Shown: positions 9,186 to 17,743 of the stretch, piece after piece
Layout: each line of letters starts with the position of its first letter
Numbering within the stretch: the stretch's first letter is position 1
Assembly: GCA_020025515.1 (NCBI GenBank)
Contig: JAHHRZ010000007.1
Coordinates: forward strand, 1-64,000
Direction of reading: 5' to 3'
From: Oscillospiraceae bacterium
Lineage (GTDB): Bacteria > Bacillota > Clostridia > Oscillospirales > Oscillospiraceae
DNA: 64,000 bases
Position numbers and translations under genes: made by a program
The notes under the pieces: generated by a model
Database searches by the model: none
The model's input: the letters and a program-made list of their open reading frames with translations, nothing else
Told to the model about the DNA's origin: nothing

Positions 9186-12100
9186 CTAGGATTCCGGTTT
9201 CAGCACCACATTTTCCTGCCCCAGCAAATGTCCCAGCTCTTCCAGCATGATGGTCTGAGGCGTGCACATGGTACCTCTGCGCACCTTTGTATCCGCAAAA
9301 TACAGCAAAACAGGGCTGCTGCCCGGGAACATATTCAAGATGGCCTTGGTCTTTGCGTACTCTTTGCAATCCTCAGTGGGCAGACGAATGTACAGCTTTC
9401 CATGGGCCTGAGGCTCTGGCCGAGGCGTGTCTGCGTGTGCCGTTTCCGTGTAGATCTCAATGGGAACTGCACGATTGACCACGATCTGCGGCTCTTTTTC
9501 ATCCCGAACAGAGAGCCGACCTGTGATCACCACCGCATTTCCCTCCTTGAGGTACCCCCCATACTGGTTGAGCGCATTGGAAAAAGCCAGCAGTTCAATG
9601 GCTGCCGTATCATCCTCCAAGGTCACATAGGCCATCATGGACTGATTCCGGGTGGTCTTCATCCTGACCTTCTGGATAATGCCCGCCACGGAGACAATGG
9701 TATCATCCTGAATCCCGGCATCCTCATTCATAAGAGAACCGATGGTCACCACTCTGGTGTTTTTCAGATAGGGCCTGTAGTCATCCATGGGATGGCCGGA
9801 GAGGTACAGCCCCGTGGTCTCCTTCTCCAGGGCCATTCGCTCTGACTGGGGCATTTCCTTCAGCTTGGGAATGGGCACGGAGATTTCCGTATCATTGCCC
9901 CCCTCCAGCATCCCGAAGAGCCCGATTTGGCCCTCTACATTCCGGCGTCTGCTGTCGGCCACCGCATCCATAGCCCCTTCATACATGGCAAGGAGCTGGC
10001 TGCGGTAAAGGCCAAAGCAGTCCATGGCGCCGCATTTAATCAGGTTTTCCACCACCCGCTTGTTCAGTTCTCCCTCTCCCATGCGGGTCAGGAAATCCTC
10101 CAGACTCCGGAAGGGGCCGCCGGATTCCCGCTTGGCGGCAATGTTCTGAATCAGACCCCGGCCCAGATTCTTCACAGCGCCCAGGCCGAAGCGGATCCCC
10201 GCTTCTTCTACGGTGAACTTGTCAAAAGAGTGATTGATGTCGGGGGGCAGAACCTGAATCCCCATCCCCTTACACTCCGCAATATAGGCCGCCACTTTGT
10301 CCGCACTGTCCAGAACAGAGGTCATGAGCGCCGCCATATACTGCCAGGGATAGTGGCACTTGAGGTAAGCCGTTTCATAGGAAACCACTGCGTAGCATAC
10401 CGCATGGGCCTTATTGAAGGCATAGTTGGCAAAGTCAACGATCTCGTCATAGATCGACTGTGCCGCCGCCTCCTGGACCCCTCGAGCCACTGCGCCGGGG
10501 ATTCCCTGCTCCGGGTCTCCATAGACAAAGACCTTTCTCTCCGCCTCAATGACCTTTTGCTTCTTTTTGGAAATAGCACGGCGGATGTTATCCGCCTGCC
10601 CCATGGTGTAGCCGGCCAGAGACTGGAAAATGGCGATGACCTGCTCCTGATAGACGATACAGCCATAAGTCACCTTCAAAATAGGCTCCAAAAGAGGGGT
10701 TTTATAGGTGATTTTATTAGGATTCAGCTTATTGGAGATGAACCTTGGGATGGAATCCATGGGACCGGGCCGATAAAGCGCCACAATAGCCGTCAGGTCT
10801 TCCACGGAAGTGGGGTGCATGGACACACAGACCCCTGTAATGCCTGCGGATTCCAACTGAAATACACCCTGGGTCTTCCCCTCAGAGAGCATTTCATAGG
10901 TCTCTTTGTCGTCATCCGGGACATTCTTCATGGAAAATTCCGGTTCCGTGCGGCGAATGACCCGCTCCGCTTCATCAATGACCGTCAGGTTCCGAAGCCC
11001 CAGAAAGTCCATTTTCAGCAGTCCCAGCTCCTCGATGGTGGTCATGGGGTACTGGGTCACAATGGTATCATCGTTGCAGGACAGGGGCACATAGTGGTCC
11101 ACCGGCTCTTTGGTAATCACAACACCTGCCGCATGGGTGGAGGTATTGCGGGGCATTCCTTCCAGGGCACGGGCCGTGTCAATCAGCTCCTTGACCCGTC
11201 CGTCCCCGTCATACAGCTCCTTCAGCTGGGGCGAAACCTTCAGCGCTTCATCCAGGGTAATATGAGGGGTTGTGGGGACAAGCTTGGCCACCACATCGGT
11301 TTCCGCATAGGAAAAGTTCAAGGCCCGTCCCACGTCCCGGATGGCGCCTCTGGCCGCCATGGTACCATAGGTGACGATCTGCGCCACATGATCTGCCCCA
11401 TACTTTCTGGTCACATACTCAATGACCTCACCTCTGCGCTCCTGACAGAAGTCCGTATCAAAGTCGGGCATACTGACCCGCTCCGGGTTTAGGAACCGTT
11501 CAAAAATCAGGGCATACTTCATGGGGTCTACTTCCGTGATGTGCATACAGTAGGCCACGATGGAGGCAGCACCGGAGCCACGGCCGGGACCAACCGGGAT
11601 TCCGTTCTCCTTAGCGTAGCGGATAAAGTCCCAGACAATCAGATAATAGTTCACATATCCCATGCGGCTGATGACGCCGATCTCATATTCCAGCCTCTGC
11701 CGGTACTCCTGGGGCGGATCGGCATACCGCTCCCGGAACCCGGTTTCGCACAGATGACGGAAATATTCTTCATTGGTATACCCTTCCGGCACCGGGAAAG
11801 AGGGGAGCTTGTACTGATTGAATACAAATTCCACATTGCATTTTTCCGCGATCTCCACCGTGTTGGAAAAGGCCTCGTCCACATTAGGAAACAGGCTTCT
11901 GAGCTCCTCCTCACTTTTGAGATAGAATTCCTCTGTCTCAAATTTCATGCGGTTGGGGTCATCCACGGTTTTTCCCGTCTGTACACACAGCAGCACATCC
12001 TGAATGGCCGCATCCTCCCGGCGAAGATAGTGGGCATCGTTGGTCACCACCATGGGAAGCCCCATTTCCCGTGCCAGACGCATGAGCCCCTGATTCACAG

Positions 12101-12650
12101 ATCTCTGGGCCTCAATGCCATGGTCCTGAAGCTCCAGATAGAAGTCTCCCGGCTCAAACATGCCTGCCAGCTTCTCCGCATAGGCTTTGGCGCCCTCATA
12201 GTCATTTTGCAGCAGATACTGAGGGATGGCACCGCCCAGACAGGCAGACAGGGCAATCAGGCCCTTACTGTGGCTTTGCAGCAGCTCCAGATCGATTCTG
12301 GGCTTTCCGTAGAAGCCATGGATAAAGGCCTGAGACACCATATAAGAAAGATTGGTGTATCCTTCCATATCTTTGCACAGCAGAACCAGATGATAGGATT
12401 CGTTGTCGATCCCATGGACCCGGTCCGCCATGGTGCGGGGAGCGACATAAACCTCGCAGCCAATAATGGGCTTTATCCCCGCCGCCTTGGCCGCCTTATA
12501 AAAATCGATAACGCCATACATGACACCATGGTCCGTAATGGCCACAGCACTCTGTCCCAGCTCTTTGACCCGGTCCATGATCTTGCCAATGCGGCAGGCA
12601 CCGTCTAAAAGGCTGTACTCCGTATGGACATGAAGATGTACAAATCCCAT
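9186..12650 (-). CDS. dnaE: DNA polymerase III subunit alpha, DnaE type
   Basis: Replicative polymerase alpha subunit, 1154 residues. An N-terminal PHP domain keeps its metal-ligand-like residues (H5, H7, D40, H41 and a later DAH). The polymerase core has GPGRGSG at 354-360 and the catalytic aspartates D396, D398 and D400. A helix-hairpin-helix region and a C-terminal OB fold (about 960-1050) follow. It lacks the inserted exonuclease of PolC, so it is a DnaE-type enzyme; Bacillota normally carry PolC as well. The start follows GGAGGG and lies 2 bases after the whiA stop. Confidence 0.97.
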   Translation of the reverse strand: MGFVHLHVHTEYSLLDGACRIGKIMDRVKELGQSAVAITDHGVMYGVIDFYKAAKAAGIKPIIGCEVYVAPRTMADRVHGIDNESYHLVLLCKDMEGYTNLSYMVSQAFIHGFYGKPRIDLELLQSHSKGLIALSACLGGAIPQYLLQNDYEGAKAYAEKLAGMFEPGDFYLELQDHGIEAQRSVNQGLMRLAREMGLPMVVTNDAHYLRREDAAIQDVLLCVQTGKTVDDPNRMKFETEEFYLKSEEELRSLFPNVDEAFSNTVEIAEKCNVEFVFNQYKLPSFPVPEGYTNEEYFRHLCETGFRERYADPPQEYRQRLEYEIGVISRMGYVNYYLIVWDFIRYAKENGIPVGPGRGSGAASIVAYCMHITEVDPMKYALIFERFLNPERVSMPDFDTDFCQERRGEVIEYVTRKYGADHVAQIVTYGTMAARGAIRDVGRALNFSYAETDVVAKLVPTTPHITLDEALKVSPQLKELYDGDGRVKELIDTARALEGMPRNTSTHAAGVVITKEPVDHYVPLSCNDDTIVTQYPMTTIEELGLLKMDFLGLRNLTVIDEAERVIRRTEPEFSMKNVPDDDKETYEMLSEGKTQGVFQLESAGITGVCVSMHPTSVEDLTAIVALYRPGPMDSIPRFISNKLNPNKITYKTPLLEPILKVTYGCIVYQEQVIAIFQSLAGYTMGQADNIRRAISKKKQKVIEAERKVFVYGDPEQGIPGAVARGVQEAAAQSIYDEIVDFANYAFNKAHAVCYAVVSYETAYLKCHYPWQYMAALMTSVLDSADKVAAYIAECKGMGIQVLPPDINHSFDKFTVEEAGIRFGLGAVKNLGRGLIQNIAAKRESGGPFRSLEDFLTRMGEGELNKRVVENLIKCGAMDCFGLYRSQLLAMYEGAMDAVADSRRRNVEGQIGLFGMLEGGNDTEISVPIPKLKEMPQSERMALEKETTGLYLSGHPMDDYRPYLKNTRVVTIGSLMNEDAGIQDDTIVSVAGIIQKVRMKTTRNQSMMAYVTLEDDTAAIELLAFSNALNQYGGYLKEGNAVVITGRLSVRDEKEPQIVVNRAVPIEIYTETAHADTPRPEPQAHGKLYIRLPTEDCKEYAKTKAILNMFPGSSPVLLYFADTKVRRGTMCTPQTIMLEELGHLLGQENVVLKPES

Positions 12651-12652
12651 GC

Positions 12653-13552
12653 TTATCCCTCCTGTGCCAGCTCTGCCAGCCGCTTCAGCCTGTGGCTCAT
12701 AGAAGACTTGGTGATGGGCGGCTCCATCAGACCTGCCAGCTCCGTCAGGCTGGCCTCCGGATTTTCCAGACGGGCCTGAGCCGCCTGCTGGAGCTTCTGA
12801 GGCAGCGAGGCCAACATTCCGTTTTCCTCCAGCCGCCGAATGGCTGCCAGATGCACCTGCGCAGCATCCACCACCTTTGTGGTGTTGGCATCATCACAGT
12901 TGCAGCGGCGGTTGACCTTGTTTTTCAGTTCCTTTTCCAGCCTTGCCTCCATGATTCCCATGGCAGCCACAGGTGCGCCCAGCAGGGTGAGAAAGTCCTC
13001 AATGGAGTCACTCTGCTTGAAATACAGCACATGGTTTCCCGCCCTGGTGGTCTGCTTGGGGTATACCCCCAGCATTTCCTCTATGAGTGGATAGGTCTCC
13101 CGGCCCACAAACATATGGGAAGTATCCAGCTCCAAATGGTAGCCCTTAACCGGGTCGGTCACAGATCCCCCCGCCAGAAAGGCCCCGCGCAAAAAGGAAA
13201 TCTTGCAGCAGTCCTCCTCCAAAACGCTGAGATTCACATGCAGCGCCACCGTATCCTGCGCACTGAAGCCATAGACTTCCAGGATGGTATTGATTTTTTC
13301 CCGCCTGTGAATGACAAAGCAGAGCTTGCTGCTGTCTGCCTCCGGCTCCTCGTCAAAGCCGAAGCCAAAGGCCTTCTTAAAAAGCTTTGGCAAAATCCCG
13401 GCCAGCTCCCGGCTTTCCGTCACAATCCGAATCACATCGGAGGAAAAGGTGTTGCAGAACAGGAGAATCCCGAAGCACTGGGCCCGGCAGCAGCACTTCT
13501 GAGCCGGGAGAAGTCTGCAAATCTCGCTTTTTACATTTGAGGAAAAGGACAT
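12653..13552 (-). CDS. whiA: DNA-binding protein WhiA
   Basis: WhiA is a conserved Gram-positive protein linked to cell division and chromosome segregation in Bacillus and to sporulation in Streptomyces. The 299-residue protein has a degenerate LAGLIDADG-like N-terminal part (RGAFLAGGSVTDP in the middle) and a C-terminal helix-turn-helix (LAGLMEPPITKSSMSHRLKRL). Its start has a GGGAGGAA site. It normally follows rapZ and yvcK; here it directly follows murB by 26 bases. Confidence 0.94.
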   Translation of the reverse strand: MSFSSNVKSEICRLLPAQKCCCRAQCFGILLFCNTFSSDVIRIVTESRELAGILPKLFKKAFGFGFDEEPEADSSKLCFVIHRREKINTILEVYGFSAQDTVALHVNLSVLEEDCCKISFLRGAFLAGGSVTDPVKGYHLELDTSHMFVGRETYPLIEEMLGVYPKQTTRAGNHVLYFKQSDSIEDFLTLLGAPVAAMGIMEARLEKELKNKVNRRCNCDDANTTKVVDAAQVHLAAIRRLEENGMLASLPQKLQQAAQARLENPEASLTELAGLMEPPITKSSMSHRLKRLAELAQEG

Positions 13553-13578
13553 TTCCTCCCGCCTTTCTATCTTGTCGC

Positions 13579-14490
13579 TTACAGCCGAATGACTTCCGGC
13601 TCCAGAGCGATTCCGCTGGTTTGCAGAACCCGCTCCTGAATTTTTTCAATGAGGGTCAGCACATCCTGCCGGGTGGCGCCCCCCAGATTCACAACAAATC
13701 CCGCGTGTTTCTCAGATACGGCGGCTCCCCCCACCTGAAATCCCTTCAGCCCCGCCTGCTCAATCAGGGCGGCGGCATAGCCCCCCACAGGCCGCTTGAA
13801 GGTAGACCCGGCAGAGGGCATCTCCAGAGGCTGGGATGCCTTCCGTTTGCCCATGAGCACACGCATGGTATCCCAAATCTCTTCTGCCGGCTTGGGCGTC
13901 AGGCGGAAGGTTCCGCTCACGATGATACCGGGCTTTCCTGTAAAGGCACTGTGGCGGTAGGAAAACTCCTGGGCCTCCCCTTCTGCCATATGAAGGGTAC
14001 CGTCCAAATCCATAAACACAGTCTTTTCCGCCACCTGCTTGATTTCGCCTCCATAGGCACCGGCGTTCATATACAGGCCGCCGCCTACGGAACCGGGGAT
14101 GCCGTGGGCAAACTCCAGACCGGACAGCCCCAGATCCGCCGCAAAGCCTGCGGCCCGGGCCATGGAAACGCCGGACATGACAGTAACCGAGGTCTCATCC
14201 TCCCGGGTCATGCCCACAAGCGCCCCCTTGGTGCAGACGATGAGGCCGGGCAAGCCCTCATCCGGGGCCAGTACATTGGTCCCCGCTCCCAGCACCACCG
14301 GGGAAATTCCTTCCCCTTTTGCCCAGCGGAACAGCCGCTGAAGCTCCTCCACCGAAGCCGGGAAGGCCATGATCTCCGCAGGGCCTCCGATTTTGAAAGA
14401 GGTATGGTTGCAAAGGGGCTCATTCATTTTTATCGCCAGGTCAGGCATTGCCCCCTGGATTCTTTTCTGTAATTCAGTCATTTGATACAT
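13579..14490 (-). CDS. murB: UDP-N-acetylenolpyruvoylglucosamine reductase
   Basis: FAD- and NADPH-dependent reduction giving UDP-N-acetylmuramic acid, the second committed step of peptidoglycan synthesis. The 303-residue protein has a FAD-binding domain (GAGTNVLAPD, then GIPGSVGGGLYMNAGAYGGE) and a C-terminal substrate domain with the serine motif SAGSTFKRP and a late acidic motif (ALEPEVIRL). The ATG at 14490 lies 7 bases after GGAGG; M at 14481 is an alternative. A longer reading to 14556 runs across the promoter and is rejected. Confidence 0.95.
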   Translation of the reverse strand: MYQMTELQKRIQGAMPDLAIKMNEPLCNHTSFKIGGPAEIMAFPASVEELQRLFRWAKGEGISPVVLGAGTNVLAPDEGLPGLIVCTKGALVGMTREDETSVTVMSGVSMARAAGFAADLGLSGLEFAHGIPGSVGGGLYMNAGAYGGEIKQVAEKTVFMDLDGTLHMAEGEAQEFSYRHSAFTGKPGIIVSGTFRLTPKPAEEIWDTMRVLMGKRKASQPLEMPSAGSTFKRPVGGYAAALIEQAGLKGFQVGGAAVSEKHAGFVVNLGGATRQDVLTLIEKIQERVLQTSGIALEPEVIRL

Positions 14491-14518
14491 AAACGCCTCC
14501 GGGTGTTTAATTAAGGAT

Positions 14519-14547
14519 ACTATATCATATCCGCAGGTCAGATGCAA
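14519..14547 (-). promoter_or_regulatory. Promoter of murB-whiA-dnaE
   Basis: TTGCAT (14542-14547), 17-base spacer, TATAGT (14519-14524), about 30 bases before the murB start. Confidence 0.7.
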
Positions 14548-14575
14548 ATGAATCATTTATGAAGTTTTTCTGAAG

Positions 14576-14612
14576 CAAAAAAGACGGCACACCCCCTCAA
14601 GGACATGCCGCC
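14576..14612 (-). terminator. Terminator after the solute-binding lipoprotein gene
   Basis: An 8-bp stem with G-T pairs (14583-14590 against 14605-14612) is followed on the minus strand by six T residues. It separates the binding-protein gene from the murB promoter. Confidence 0.7.
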
Positions 14613-14628
14613 TTTGCCCTATGTGATT

Positions 14629-15411
14629 TCAGCCCACCACCAGGCTGTCACTCATATCATAGCTCTCAGCCAGAGACTTCATAACCCCATCTTTTTCCAG
14701 TTCTCCCAGCGCCTGATTGACGGCCGGGACCAGGTCACTGTTGCGCCGCATGGCAACCACCATTTCATGGGTTCCCAGCTGTACATTCTCCAGAATCATC
14801 AGGTCTTCTCTCTGGGCCACTGTCTGAAGTGCCGCATGGCGGTCGATCACGGCGCCTGCCGCCTTGCCGTCCGTCAGTGCCTTCAGTGCGGCAACCTGAT
14901 TTTCCATAGGCAGGATCTTACTTTCCTTCAGATGCGCCCGCACCGCGCTCTGGCTGGCAGAATCCACCTCTGCGGCCACGGACTTTCCGGCTACATTCTG
15001 ATTGCCCTTATTTTCCCGCAAAACCACCAGCACCGGTTGGCTCACCAAATACGTCTGACTGAATTCCACGGTTTCTTTCAGCTGAGAAACCGCAGTCAAA
15101 CCACTCCAGAGGCAGTCCACCCGGCCCTGCTTCAGGGCAAACACACGGTCACTCCATGCCACTTCCACAAATTCGGGCTGAACACCCAGTTTTTGGCAGA
15201 CCTTGGCGGCCAGTTCGATATCAAAGCCGGTATAGGTCCCATCCTCCCCCTTGACACTGTAAGGCGGGGCTTGGGTCACGCCAATGCGCAGGGTCCCCCG
15301 CTCTTTTATGGCGTCCAGTTCTGGGTTGCGAGGCTCTTCTTTCGGGCCGCAGGCTGTCATGCATACCATGAAGCAAACACACAGCATTAAACCGATCCAT
15401 CGTTTCAGCAT
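14629..15411 (-). CDS. Family 3 (amino-acid type) solute-binding lipoprotein
   Basis: Extracellular substrate-binding lipoprotein, 260 residues. A signal sequence ends at the lipobox MTAC (C21). It is followed by a family 3 fold: GTLRIGVTQAPPYS, then GFDIELAAKVCQKLG, typical of polar-amino-acid ABC receptors. The ATG at 15411 follows AAGGAG. No ABC permease or ATPase gene is adjacent: the gene has its own promoter and terminator. It may serve a transporter encoded elsewhere or act as a sensor. The ligand cannot be assigned. Confidence 0.87.
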   Translation of the reverse strand: MLKRWIGLMLCVCFMVCMTACGPKEEPRNPELDAIKERGTLRIGVTQAPPYSVKGEDGTYTGFDIELAAKVCQKLGVQPEFVEVAWSDRVFALKQGRVDCLWSGLTAVSQLKETVEFSQTYLVSQPVLVVLRENKGNQNVAGKSVAAEVDSASQSAVRAHLKESKILPMENQVAALKALTDGKAAGAVIDRHAALQTVAQREDLMILENVQLGTHEMVVAMRRNSDLVPAVNQALGELEKDGVMKSLAESYDMSDSLVVG

Positions 15412-15460
15412 GATGATTCTCCTTATCGAAAAGTATGGTTGCCGCTTCAGCGTTGAGCTG

Positions 15461-15489
15461 ATTATATCAAAATTCTTTCCCGTTTGCAA
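15461..15489 (-). promoter_or_regulatory. Promoter of the solute-binding protein gene
   Basis: TTGCAA (15484-15489), 17-base spacer, perfect TATAAT (15461-15466). The 15490-15678 interval between this promoter and the divergent one holds no gene or motif I recognise. Confidence 0.78.
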
Positions 15490-15678
15490 CGGCAGACCTG
15501 TGTTCTCTGACTTCCTCTTTCAATGCCACAAAAATTGAACGGCATATAGGAAAGATTCCGGACAGTTTCCCATTATGGTTCCTCTGCCCAACCGGCCAAA
15601 ATGCCAAAGGACCCCCTTGCCGTTTCCCTTCAAGCTTGAGATAGACAAGAACTGCCCCTAAAATGACAAACCATCCTC

Positions 15679-15707
15679 TTGTTTAATGGGAAATTTTGCG
15701 CTATGAT
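15679..15707 (+). promoter_or_regulatory. Promoter of the GH20 hexosaminidase gene
   Basis: TTGTTT (15679-15684), 17-base spacer, TATGAT (15702-15707). Just downstream, 15719-15735 is a GC-rich inverted repeat (GGCCCCG, 2-3 base gap, CGGGGTC) in the 5' untranslated region, a possible operator or RNA hairpin. Confidence 0.65.
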
Positions 15708-15758
15708 ACACTCATTACGGCCCCGCACGGGGTCAACTGAATCAATGGAGGCAACCCT

Positions 15759-17609
15759 ATGAAACTGATTCCCCAGCCCCAAAGCATGACCATGCAGGAG
15801 GGCTTCTATCCACTGACTTATACGGACCGGATTACGCTGCGTCCTTGCTGCCCCCCCAACGCCTATGACTATGCCAAGCTTCTGGCCCAGGAGCTGGAAG
15901 CGGTCAGCGGCATGTCCCTGATGATCGACCGCCGTATGGTGGAGCCTCACAAGGGCATTGTCCTCACCATGGACGCTTCTCTGGGGGAAGAGCACTACAC
16001 CCTCACCGTCACCGCCCAGGGCATCACCATCACCGGCGGCGACGAAGCCGGACTTCTCTACGGTGTGCAGACCCTGCGCCAGATTCTCCGTCAGGAAGGC
16101 CCCGTGGTTCCCTGCCTCACCATTTCCGACTCCCCCGCTCTCAAGGCCCGTGGTCTGTTCTACGATGCCACCCGCTGCCGGATCCCCACCATGGATTTCA
16201 TGAAGGAACTGGCGGATCGCTGCGCTTTTTATAAGATGAACCAGCTGCATCTGTACATTGAGCACACCTTCCTCTATGACGGCTTCAGCGAAGTCTGGAG
16301 AGATGACACCCCCTTCACTGCCCAGGACATTCTGGAGCTGGACCAGTATTGCCAGAAGCTCCATGTGGAGCTGGTGCCTGCGGTGGTCACTCTGGGTCAC
16401 CTGTATAAGGTCCTGCGGACAAAAACCTATCATCACCTGTCCGAAGTGGAGGAAGCCAAGGATGCAAAGTTCTCCTTCTTCGGCCGCATGCATCACCACA
16501 CCCTGGACACCACCAACGACGCTTCCCTGCCTCTGGTCTATCGGATGATTGACGAGTTTGTATCTCTCTTCTCCTCCAACCGCTTCAATATCAACGGCGA
16601 TGAGCCCTTCGATCTGGGCCGTGGCCGTGGCAGCAAGCTGGCAGGAGAGGTTGGCGCACACAAGATGTATGTGGATTGGATCGCCAAAATCTGCCAGCAT
16701 GTGGTAGAGCTGGGCAAGCAGCCCATGTTCTGGGGAGACATCATCCTTGCCGAGCCTGAAAACATGAAGTTCCTTCCCGAAAATGTAATCTGCATGAACT
16801 GGGACTACGATCCCGCCGACCGGGAAGACCACGCAAAGAAGCTTCATGACGTAGGCGCCAGACAGTATCTGTGCCCCGGCATCCACGGCTGGAAGCAGAC
16901 CATCAATCTGTTTGATTCTGCCTATCGGAACGTGAGAAAAATGGCCGTTCTGGCCCATAAATACAATGGAGAAGGCCTTCTGGTCACAGAATGGGGTGAC
17001 TTTGGTCACCTGCAGGACCCCGAATCCTCCATGCCCGGTATCATTTACGCCGCAGCCATGTCCTGGAACCAGAATATTCCTTCCATTGAGGAGCTGAACG
17101 AAGCCATTTCCGTGGTGGAATACGGCGACCCCTCCGGGAAGATCATGTCTGTTCTTCTGGAAATGAGCAAGCAGGTCGTGGCAAACTGGGGCTATACAGT
17201 GGAATTTGCGGAGATCACCCAGGGCCGCATCCCGGACAAAACCATCACCCGCTTCTGGGAGGACTACCGTCCCTTCATGGAGCCTGTCCTGCCCCGGGCC
17301 AAGGAGATCAATGAGACCATTGACCGCTGCCAGGAAGAAGTGTGCCGTCTGATGCCCTATATGACCGGCCGCCAGCGGATGCTTCCCTATCTCATCATGT
17401 CCAACTGCCAGAAGCTTCTGAATCAGTTCTTTGTCTATGTAACCGGCACCAAGGGCATGGAGGTGGATCCTCTGGCTCTGGCCGCAGAACTGGAAACCTG
17501 GTACAGAGACTATGCAACTCTGTGGCGCCGCAGCAGCCGGGAGGGCGAGCTGTTCCGCAATTCCGAAGTCATCTTCTGGATGGCAGACTATCTGAGAAGC
17601 AGTCTGTAA
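15759..17609 (+). CDS. Family 20 glycoside hydrolase (beta-N-acetylhexosaminidase-like)
   Basis: Predicted to remove terminal beta-linked N-acetylhexosamines by substrate-assisted catalysis. The 616-residue protein opens with a GH20b-like domain (about 1-125), followed by the TIM barrel starting at RGLFYDATR (131-139). The catalytic Asp-Glu pair is D281-E282 in INGDEPFDLG. The C-terminal 200 residues form a further helical region. There is no signal peptide, so it probably acts in the cytoplasm on imported oligosaccharides. GGAGG precedes the ATG. It is monocistronic. Confidence 0.85.
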   Translation: MKLIPQPQSMTMQEGFYPLTYTDRITLRPCCPPNAYDYAKLLAQELEAVSGMSLMIDRRMVEPHKGIVLTMDASLGEEHYTLTVTAQGITITGGDEAGLLYGVQTLRQILRQEGPVVPCLTISDSPALKARGLFYDATRCRIPTMDFMKELADRCAFYKMNQLHLYIEHTFLYDGFSEVWRDDTPFTAQDILELDQYCQKLHVELVPAVVTLGHLYKVLRTKTYHHLSEVEEAKDAKFSFFGRMHHHTLDTTNDASLPLVYRMIDEFVSLFSSNRFNINGDEPFDLGRGRGSKLAGEVGAHKMYVDWIAKICQHVVELGKQPMFWGDIILAEPENMKFLPENVICMNWDYDPADREDHAKKLHDVGARQYLCPGIHGWKQTINLFDSAYRNVRKMAVLAHKYNGEGLLVTEWGDFGHLQDPESSMPGIIYAAAMSWNQNIPSIEELNEAISVVEYGDPSGKIMSVLLEMSKQVVANWGYTVEFAEITQGRIPDKTITRFWEDYRPFMEPVLPRAKEINETIDRCQEEVCRLMPYMTGRQRMLPYLIMSNCQKLLNQFFVYVTGTKGMEVDPLALAAELETWYRDYATLWRRSSREGELFRNSEVIFWMADYLRSSL

Positions 17610-17627
17610 CGCCCTAATATAGAATCT

Positions 17628-17663
17628 GTGGCTGTTCCGCCTGTGCGGAGCAGCCACTTTTTT
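17628..17663 (+). terminator. Terminator after the GH20 gene
   Basis: A 13-bp stem with one mismatch (17628-17640 against 17645-17657), a 4-nt loop and six T residues. Confidence 0.92.
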
Positions 17664-17695
17664 GTCTCTTTTAAGCCCTCATCCCCCCATGTGTA

Positions 17696-17730
17696 GACAA
17701 AAGGAGGCCGCCACAGCCGTGGCAGCCTCC
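17696..17730 (-). terminator. Terminator after thrS
   Basis: A 12-bp stem with one G-T pair (17703-17714 against 17719-17730), loop of 4 and TTTT on the minus strand, 13 bases after the thrS stop. Confidence 0.88.
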
Positions 17731-17743
17731 CAATACGATTCTA

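Noticed and set aside
15630..17657. 675-codon minus-strand open frame opposite the GH20 gene
   Set aside because: It is a shadow of the well-supported hexosaminidase frame; its translation has no recognisable domain and no ribosome site.
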